Of a DNA stretch of 64,000 nucleotides, positions 57,647 through 64,000 are shown one piece after another. Numbering within the stretch: the first letter of the stretch is position 1; each line of letters starts with the position of its first letter. The stretch covers positions 1 through 64,000 of the forward strand of contig NZ_NEHO01000003.1 in assembly GCF_002113375.1 (NCBI RefSeq). The letters run 5' to 3'. The notes under the pieces are model-generated. The model was not told where the DNA came from. It was given only the letters and a program-made list of their open reading frames with translations, and made no database searches. Origin of the DNA: Pseudomonas sp. R37(2017). Lineage in GTDB: Bacteria; Pseudomonadota; Gammaproteobacteria; Pseudomonadales; Pseudomonadaceae. Position numbers and translations under genes: made by a program.

Positions 57647-57670
57647 TGTACAAACATTTAGGTCTGTACA
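57647..57670 (-). promoter_or_regulatory. PplR/LitR-type operator upstream of photolyase operon
   Basis: TGTACA at 57647-57652 and TGTACA at 57665-57670 are separated by exactly 12 bases. This is the T(G/A)TACA-N12-TGTACA consensus recalled for the P. putida PplR1 box. It lies 23 bases before the operon's first ATG and just downstream of the predicted promoter, where a repressor would block transcription. Confidence 0.7.
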
Positions 57671-57672
57671 AG

Positions 57673-57699
57673 ATAACTTCATCATAGATTCGAAGTTAT
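57673..57699. promoter_or_regulatory. Inverted repeat over the photolyase operon -10
   Basis: Perfect 8-bp arms ATAACTTC (57673-57680) and GAAGTTAT (57692-57699) have an 11-base spacer that contains the predicted -10. It could be a second operator. The arms happen to equal the outer bases of loxP, but the spacing differs. Confidence 0.5.
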
Positions 57700-57708
57700 A
57701 CGAGTCAA
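57681..57708 (-). promoter_or_regulatory. Predicted promoter of the photolyase operon
   Basis: On the minus strand, a -35 TTGACT (57708-57703) and a -10 TATGAT (57686-57681) are 16 bases apart, placing the start of transcription near 57674. The operator at 57647-57670 covers the first transcribed bases. Confidence 0.6.
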
Positions 57709-57778
57709 TTTTTTTGTATAAGTTTTTGATGGGCTGCTGTCCAGGGCGACAGCAGCGATTTGTTCGGATCGATGCGCT

Positions 57779-58840
<1,062 letters not shown>

Positions 58841-58961
58841 TTAGCGTTCTCGTTCTGGCAGCTTGGCCTATTGTTAAACACAGAGCCTGCTCGATACCAA
58901 AGATCCCTGCTTATAAAAATAGACTAACGGACAGGGTAAAACGCCACGCGAGGAAGAAGTC

Positions 58962-59864
58962 ATGCACATATTGCTGACCGGCGGTACTGGTTTGATAGGA
59001 CGTCAGCTTTGCCGGCACTGGTCTGGCCAGGGATATCGCCTGACGGTCTGGAGTCGCCGGCCTGAAAAAGTCGCGAAAACATGTGGTGCCCAGGTGCGTG
59101 GAATCGCCCGGCTGGAGGACCTGGGGCAGGAACCGGTGGATGCGGTCGTCAATCTGGCCGGTGCGCCGATTGCCGACCGGCCCTGGACGCACAAGCGTAA
59201 AGCCTTGTTGTGGAGCAGCCGCATCACCCTGACCGAAACCCTGCTGGCGTGGCTCGAAGGTCGCGAGCAGAAACCCCGGGTGTTGATTTCCGGTTCGGCT
59301 GTCGGCTGGTATGGCGATGGCGGCGAGCGTGAACTGACTGAAGATTCGCGGCCGATCAGCGAGGACTTCGCCAGCCAGTTATGCATCGCCTGGGAGGAGA
59401 CTGCGCAGCGGGCCGAAGCGCTGGGCATTCGTGTCATTCTCATCCGGACCGGGCTGGTGCTGTCGGCCGAAGGCGGCTTTTTGTCGCGGCTGTTACTGCC
59501 ATTCAAGCTGGGTCTGGGAGGGCCGATCGGCAACGGCCGGCAATGGATGCCATGGATTCACATCGACGATCAAATCGCCCTGATTGATTTTCTTCTGCAT
59601 CGCAACGAGGCCGGCGGTCCTTATAATGCGTGCGCGCCCAAACCGGTTCGCAACCGCGAGTTTGCCAGGACGCTGGGCAGTGTGCTGCGTCGCCCGGCGT
59701 TCATGCCAATGCCGACCTTTGCATTGAAGGTGGGGCTTGGCGAATTGTCGCTGTTGCTGCTGGGCGGCCAACGGGCTACCCCGGTGCGTTTGTTACAGGC
59801 CGGTTTCACTTTCAAGTTCACGGATTTGCGCGCGGCTTTGGACGATCTGTCCGGTCGCCTTTGA
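58962..59864 (+). CDS. TIGR01777-family epimerase-like protein
   Basis: This 300-residue extended short-chain dehydrogenase resembles E. coli YfcH. It has [17 protein letters not shown] at the start, [18 protein letters not shown] near residue 63, [13 protein letters not shown] near 107, and a C-terminal DUF1731-like part. The reaction is unknown. It precedes hemH by 13 bases and is probably cotranscribed. Confidence 0.9.
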   Translation: MHILLTGGTGLIGRQLCRHWSGQGYRLTVWSRRPEKVAKTCGAQVRGIARLEDLGQEPVDAVVNLAGAPIADRPWTHKRKALLWSSRITLTETLLAWLEGREQKPRVLISGSAVGWYGDGGERELTEDSRPISEDFASQLCIAWEETAQRAEALGIRVILIRTGLVLSAEGGFLSRLLLPFKLGLGGPIGNGRQWMPWIHIDDQIALIDFLLHRNEAGGPYNACAPKPVRNREFARTLGSVLRRPAFMPMPTFALKVGLGELSLLLLGGQRATPVRLLQAGFTFKFTDLRAALDDLSGRL

Positions 59865-59877
59865 AATAGGACGTTGC

Positions 59878-60900
59878 ATGACCGATCACGCGTTGCTTCT
59901 GGTCAACCTGGGCTCACCTGCCTCCACCTCGGTGGCTGATGTGCGCAGCTACCTCAATCAGTTTCTGATGGACCCGTACGTGATCGACCTGCCATGGCCG
60001 GTGCGACGGCTGCTGGTGTCGCTGATCCTGATCAAGCGTCCCGAGCAGTCGGCCCATGCCTATGCCTCGATCTGGTGGGACGAGGGTTCGCCGCTGGTGG
60101 TGCTCAGCCGCCGCCTGCAACAAGCGATGAGCCGTCAATGGCAGCACGGCCCGGTGGAACTGGCGATGCGTTACGGCGAGCCGTCGATTGAATCGACGCT
60201 GGAGCGCATGGTTGCCGCGGGGCACAAGCGAATTACGCTGGCGCCGCTCTATCCACAGTTCGCCGACAGTACCACCACCACGGTCATCGAAGAGGCCAGG
60301 CGCGTGGTGCGCGAGAATAAGCTCGACGTGCAGTTGTCGGTGCTCCAGCCTTTCTACGATCAACCGGAGTACCTCGATGCGCTGGTGGCCACGACCCGGC
60401 CGCATTTGCAGCAGGGCTTCGATCACTTGCTGATGAGTTTTCACGGCTTGCCGGAACGGCATCTGAAGAAGCTCAACCCCGGTCACAGCTTCGACGGTGG
60501 CGGTGACTGCTGCGCCGGTGCGCCGCCAGAAGTGGTCGCCACCTGTTATCGCGGCCAATGCCTGCGTACGGCGGCAGAGGTGGCTAAACGCTTGGGGTTG
60601 TCAGAGGGCCAGTGGTCGGTGTCGTTCCAGTCGCGCCTTGGACGCGCCAAATGGATCGAACCCTACACCGAAGCGCGCCTCGATGAGTTGGCCAAAAGCG
60701 GCGTGAAAAAGATTCTGGTGATGTGTCCGGCGTTCGTTGCCGATTGCATCGAGACTCTGGAAGAGATTGGTGATCGCGGCAAGGAGCAGTTCCGCGAAGC
60801 GGGAGGCGAGGAGTTGGTGCTGGTGCCGTGCCTCAACGATGACCCACATTGGGCGCGGGCGTTGAGTGCGTTGTGCGAAAGGGCGCCATTGGCGCTTTAA
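59878..60900 (+). CDS. hemH: Ferrochelatase
   Basis: This 340-residue enzyme inserts Fe2+ into protoporphyrin IX, the last step of haem synthesis. [20 protein letters not shown] is at the N-terminus, the catalytic His lies in [11 protein letters not shown] near residue 187, and [17 protein letters not shown] with its Glu near 281. The ATG at 59878 follows AGGA. Haem and flavin genes here sit next to the light-response cluster. Confidence 0.95.
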   Translation: MTDHALLLVNLGSPASTSVADVRSYLNQFLMDPYVIDLPWPVRRLLVSLILIKRPEQSAHAYASIWWDEGSPLVVLSRRLQQAMSRQWQHGPVELAMRYGEPSIESTLERMVAAGHKRITLAPLYPQFADSTTTTVIEEARRVVRENKLDVQLSVLQPFYDQPEYLDALVATTRPHLQQGFDHLLMSFHGLPERHLKKLNPGHSFDGGGDCCAGAPPEVVATCYRGQCLRTAAEVAKRLGLSEGQWSVSFQSRLGRAKWIEPYTEARLDELAKSGVKKILVMCPAFVADCIETLEEIGDRGKEQFREAGGEELVLVPCLNDDPHWARALSALCERAPLAL

Positions 60901-60904
60901 AAGC

Positions 60905-60972
60905 TTCGCGAGCAGGCTCGCTCCCACCATTTGGAATACATTTCCTCCTGTGGGAGCGAGCCTGCTCGCGAA
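60905..60972. repeat. REP pair (REPIN)
   Basis: Inverted arms GCGAGCAGGCTCGCTCCCAC (60908-60927) and GTGGGAGCGAGCCTGCTCGC (60950-60969) enclose 22 bases. They lie between the convergent hemH and uraA genes. The left flank AAAAGCTTCGCG matches that of the copy at 10312. Confidence 0.92.
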
Positions 60973-61005
60973 AGCTATTTCATTAACAGCAAAGCTCTTG
61001 AGGCA

Positions 61006-62280
61006 TTACAGCAGCGGCTCATTCGTCTTCTTGTGCTTCCAGCTGTCATTGCCCGGCAGGATCAGGTTCAAGCCGATCGCCACCACCGCGCACAGTGCGA
61101 TGCCTTTGAGGCCGAAATCGTCCGGTCCGGTGCCGGTGCCGATCAGCACGCCGCCGATCCCGAATACCAGGGTCACCGAAACAATCACCAGATTGCGTGC
61201 CTCGCCCAGATCGATCTTGTGGCGGATCAGCGTATTCATCCCCACCGCCGCAATCGAACCGAACAACAGGCACAGGATTCCGCCCATTACCGGCACCGGG
61301 ATGCTTTGCAGCAGTGCGCCGAATTTGCCGATGAACGCCAGGCTGATGGCGAAGATCGCCGCCCAGGTCATGATTTTCGGGTTGTAGTTCTTGGTCAGCA
61401 TGACCGCGCCAGTCACTTCGGCGTAGGTAGTGTTGGGCGGGCCGCCGAACAGACCGGCCGCCGTGGTGGCAAGGCCGTCGCCGAGCAGGGTGCGGTGCAG
61501 GCCGGGCTTCTTCAGGTAATCACGACCGGTCACGCTCCCCACGGCAATCACGCCGCCGATGTGCTCGATGGCCGGGGCCAGGGCCACCGGAACGATGAAC
61601 AGAATCGCCTGCCAGTTGAATTCCGGCGCGGTGAAGTTCGGAATGGCGAACCACGGTGCCGCAGCAATCTTCGCGATATCGACCACGCCGAAGTAGAACG
61701 ACATGCCAAAACCCACCAGCACGCCGGAGATGATCGGCACCAGGCGGAAGATGCCCTTGCCGAATACCGCAACGATCAGTGTGGTCAGCAGTGCGGGCAT
61801 GGAGATCATCATCGCCGTCTGGTAATGAATCAATTCACTGCCGTCGCCGGCCTTGCCCATGGCCATGTTGGCGGCAATCGGCGCCATGGCCAGGCCAATC
61901 GAAATGATCACCGGCCCGATCACCACTGGCGGCAACAGGCGGTCGATGAAACCGGTGCCTTTGATCTTCACCGCCAGGCCGAGGAAGGTGTAGACGAAAC
62001 CGGCCGCCATCACGCCGCCCATGGTCGCGGCCAGGCCGAACTGGCCCTTGGCGAGAATGATCGGGGTGATGAAGGCGAAGCTCGATGCCAGGAACACTGG
62101 CACCTGGCGCCCGGTGACGATCTGGAACAGGATTGTCCCCAGGCCGGCGGTGAACAGCGCCACGTTCGGGTCGAGGCCAGTGATCAGCGGCATCAACACC
62201 AGGGCACCGAAGGCCACGAACAGCATCTGTGCACCCGACAGCACCGTGCGCCAGAGCGGATCGTTGAACTCTTGCTGCAT
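61006..62280 (-). CDS. uraA: Uracil permease
   Basis: This is a 424-residue, roughly 14-helix nucleobase:H+ symporter of the NAT/NCS2 family. PAIEHIGGVIAVGSVTG near residue 238 and GLFGGPPNTTYAEVTGAV near 278 contain the conserved substrate-binding Glu residues. The ATG at 62280 has AAGGA at proper spacing; a GTG two codons before overlaps the upp stop. It is cotranscribed with upp. Confidence 0.94.
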   Translation of the reverse strand: MQQEFNDPLWRTVLSGAQMLFVAFGALVLMPLITGLDPNVALFTAGLGTILFQIVTGRQVPVFLASSFAFITPIILAKGQFGLAATMGGVMAAGFVYTFLGLAVKIKGTGFIDRLLPPVVIGPVIISIGLAMAPIAANMAMGKAGDGSELIHYQTAMMISMPALLTTLIVAVFGKGIFRLVPIISGVLVGFGMSFYFGVVDIAKIAAAPWFAIPNFTAPEFNWQAILFIVPVALAPAIEHIGGVIAVGSVTGRDYLKKPGLHRTLLGDGLATTAAGLFGGPPNTTYAEVTGAVMLTKNYNPKIMTWAAIFAISLAFIGKFGALLQSIPVPVMGGILCLLFGSIAAVGMNTLIRHKIDLGEARNLVIVSVTLVFGIGGVLIGTGTGPDDFGLKGIALCAVVAIGLNLILPGNDSWKHKKTNEPLL

Positions 62281-62282
62281 GG

Positions 62283-62921
62283 TCACGCGTCCTTCTGCTT
62301 GGTGCCGAAGATCTTGTCACCGGCATCGCCCAACCCCGGGATGATGTAACCGTGTTCGTTCAGTTTTTGATCAATGGACGCGGTGTAGATGATTACGTCC
62401 GGGTGAGCTTTTTCGACCACCGCGATGCCTTCTGGCGCGGCGACCAGCACCATGGCGCGGATGTCCTTGCAGCCGGCCTTTTTCAGCAGGTCGATGGTGG
62501 CAACCATCGAGCCCCCGGTGGCGAGCATCGGGTCGATGATCATCGCCAGGCGTTCGTCGATCTCTGGCACCAGTTTCTCGAGGTAGGTGTGGGCCTCGAG
62601 GGTTTCCTCGTTACGGGCCACGCCCACGGCGCTGACCTTGGCGCCCGGGATCAGGCTGAGCACGCCTTCGAGCATGCCGATGCCGGCGCGCAGGATCGGC
62701 ACCACGGTGATTTTCTTGCCGGCGATTTTCTCCACCGATACGGTGCCGCACCAGCCTTCGATATCGTAGGCCTCCAGCGGCAGGTCTTTGGTGGCTTCAT
62801 AGGTCAGCAGGGCGCCGACTTCCTGAGCGAGCTCGCGGAAATTCTTCGTGCTGATGTCTGCGCGGCGCATAAGGCCAAGTTTATGACGGATCAGCGGGTG
62901 GCGGATCTCATGGATGGGCAT
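62283..62921 (-). CDS. upp: Uracil phosphoribosyltransferase
   Basis: This 212-residue salvage enzyme converts uracil and PRPP to UMP. It begins [20 protein letters not shown], has the PRPP loop [20 protein letters not shown] near residue 131, and ends with the uracil-binding [13 protein letters not shown]. It sits directly before uraA, pairing uptake with trapping. Confidence 0.97.
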   Translation of the reverse strand: MPIHEIRHPLIRHKLGLMRRADISTKNFRELAQEVGALLTYEATKDLPLEAYDIEGWCGTVSVEKIAGKKITVVPILRAGIGMLEGVLSLIPGAKVSAVGVARNEETLEAHTYLEKLVPEIDERLAMIIDPMLATGGSMVATIDLLKKAGCKDIRAMVLVAAPEGIAVVEKAHPDVIIYTASIDQKLNEHGYIIPGLGDAGDKIFGTKQKDA

Positions 62922-63086
62922 GGGGAAAGGCTCCGGCGGCGGGCAAAAAAACCGGCCTAGATTAATCTATCCGAGGGTGTTGTCCTATAGACATACAGTA
63001 CGTTAGTCCACAAACGCTTGATCTGACCGAGCGGGATGCGTACCTTTGCCCGCTTTTCCTGTTTCCGCCACCCCTTGGAGAGCGCC

Positions 63087-63644
63087 ATGTCCGCTGATCT
63101 CGAGCATATCCGTCAAATCATGCGAGAGGCTGACTGCCTGTACACCGAAGCTGAAGTCGAGGCGGCCATCGCCCGCGTCGGTGCACAAATCAACGAACAA
63201 ATGGCCGACAGCAACCCGGTGGTGTTCTGCGTGATGAACGGCGGGCTGATTTTCTCCGGCAAGCTGCTGACCTATCTGCAGTTCCCGCTGGAGGCGTCCT
63301 ACCTGCACGCCACCCGCTATCGCAACGAAACCAGTGGCGGCGACCTGTTCTGGAAAGCCAAGCCGGAAGTGTCTTTCATCGACCGTGATGTGTTGATCAT
63401 CGACGACATTCTCGACGAAGGTCACACCTTGGGCGCGATCATCGACTTCTGCAAACACGCTGGCGCACGTAAAGTGCACACCGCCGTGCTGATCGACAAA
63501 GACCACGATCGCAAGGCCCGTCCTGACCTCAAGGCCGACTTCGTCGGTTTGCCGTGCGTCGACCGCTACATCTTTGGTTACGGCATGGACTACAAGGGCT
63601 ACTGGCGCAACGCCAACGGAATTTTCGCCGTTAAAGGAATGTAA
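63087..63644 (+). CDS. hpt: Hypoxanthine-guanine phosphoribosyltransferase
   Basis: This 185-residue purine salvage enzyme uses PRPP. The signature VLIIDDILDEGHTLGAI is near residue 107 and CVMNGGLIFSGKLL near 48. The ATG at 63087 follows TTGGAG; the frame is open 17 codons upstream. It is divergent from upp and lies four bases before the cupin gene. Confidence 0.93.
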   Translation: MSADLEHIRQIMREADCLYTEAEVEAAIARVGAQINEQMADSNPVVFCVMNGGLIFSGKLLTYLQFPLEASYLHATRYRNETSGGDLFWKAKPEVSFIDRDVLIIDDILDEGHTLGAIIDFCKHAGARKVHTAVLIDKDHDRKARPDLKADFVGLPCVDRYIFGYGMDYKGYWRNANGIFAVKGM

Positions 63645-63647
63645 TAA

Positions 63648-64000
63648 ATGGATACGCCTCGCTTTCTGGATCAGACGTTGTTCGCCGAACTGGCCGGGAA
63701 AGCCGCGGCCAATCCTCGTGGGCGTCAGCATCACAACTTCCATCAGATGGAAGATGCTTGCCATCGCATGGCGGTGGGGTTGCAGCCGTCCACGTATATC
63801 CCGCCTCACCGGCATCTGGGCGACAACAAGGCCGAAACCCTGTTGGTCCTCAAGGGGCGGCTGGGTGTGTTGATCTTTGATGAGACCGGTGCGGTGCTGA
63901 GCAAGACCGTGCTTGAGGCTGGCGGCGACTGTGTTGGCGTGGACCTGCCAACCGGTGTGTTCCACGGTCTGGTGGTGCTGGAAGCCGACAGCCTGATGTT
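63648..64000 (+). CDS. WbuC-like cupin-fold protein, partial
   Basis: The frame runs open from 63648 to the window end, giving about 117 residues without a stop. It shows MDTPRFLDQTLFAELAGKAA at the start and the cupin motif IPPHRHLGDNKAETLLVLKG near residue 50. This resembles WbuC-family cupins found next to polysaccharide or purine genes. The gene follows hpt by three bases. Confidence 0.8.
   Translation, partial: MDTPRFLDQTLFAELAGKAAANPRGRQHHNFHQMEDACHRMAVGLQPSTYIPPHRHLGDNKAETLLVLKGRLGVLIFDETGAVLSKTVLEAGGDCVGVDLPTGVFHGLVVLEADSLM

Noticed and set aside
57673..57699. Resemblance to a loxP recombination site
   Set aside because: Only the outer eight bases of each arm match and the total length is 27 rather than 34 bases, so a recombinase site is not supported.
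60931..62349. A 472-codon His/Gln-rich open frame opposite uraA
   Set aside because: Its composition is typical of antisense to a membrane protein; no start site or family is evident.

Overview
The window looks like a chromosomal segment of a Pseudomonas of the fluorescens/putida type. The evidence is high-GC coding sequence, REP/REPIN repeats built on GTGGGAGCGAGCCTGCTCGCGA-type arms in four intergenic gaps, and a core gene order that, from memory, follows the P. aeruginosa PAO1 PA4645-PA4686 neighbourhood. No species can be named from sequence alone. There is no phage, insertion sequence or CRISPR array.

Layout. 1-3.85 kb: the tail of an rRNA operon (5S rRNA and terminator), then a LetAB-type lipid transport operon in which LetA is split into two genes and LetB has six MCE repeats. 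4.07-8.9 kb (minus): mksF-mksE-mksB, a MukBEF-like condensin. 9.07-11.6 kb: the divergent pseudomonad psi subunit of DNA polymerase III (holD), rimI, an acidic unknown protein and beta-carbonic anhydrase. 11.7-40.2 kb: about 28.5 kb of accessory metabolism, transport and signalling. It holds a short-chain fatty acid transporter, two MFS carriers, two chemoreceptors (one soluble with two PAS domains), flavin reductase, cupin, AraC and LysR regulators, ddlA, an antitoxin with a toxin stump, a lipoprotein gamma-glutamyltransferase, tRNA-Met, an amidase/polyamine-type ABC operon, DUF2252, an MltF-like transglycosylase, a decayed AraC regulator and an epoxide-hydrolase-like enzyme. 40.3-52.8 kb is core: ychF, pth, rplY, prs, tRNA-Gln, ispE, lolB and a TPR lipoprotein on minus; hemA, prfA, prmC, moeB, murI and pagL on plus.

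53-58.8 kb (minus) is the most interesting stretch. It is a tightly coupled operon of DUF523/DUF1722, a MerR regulator resembling class II LitR/PplR, photolyase, a previously easy-to-miss 34-codon ORF and a short-chain dehydrogenase, with an FAD oxidoreductase just upstream. The two transcription units carry matching TGTACA-N12 motifs that fit the PplR box reported for light control in P. putida. 58.9-64 kb: TIGR01777 epimerase, hemH, uraA, upp, hpt and the start of a WbuC-like cupin.

How the genes work together: envelope lipid transport and LPS editing (letAB, pagL, lolB), chromosome maintenance and replication (mksFEB, holD), translation and tetrapyrrole supply (prfA, prmC, pth, hemA, hemH), nucleobase salvage (uraA, upp, hpt, prs), and a probable blue-light DNA-repair regulon. 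Protein identities rest on recognised motifs and family resemblance; no database search was run.
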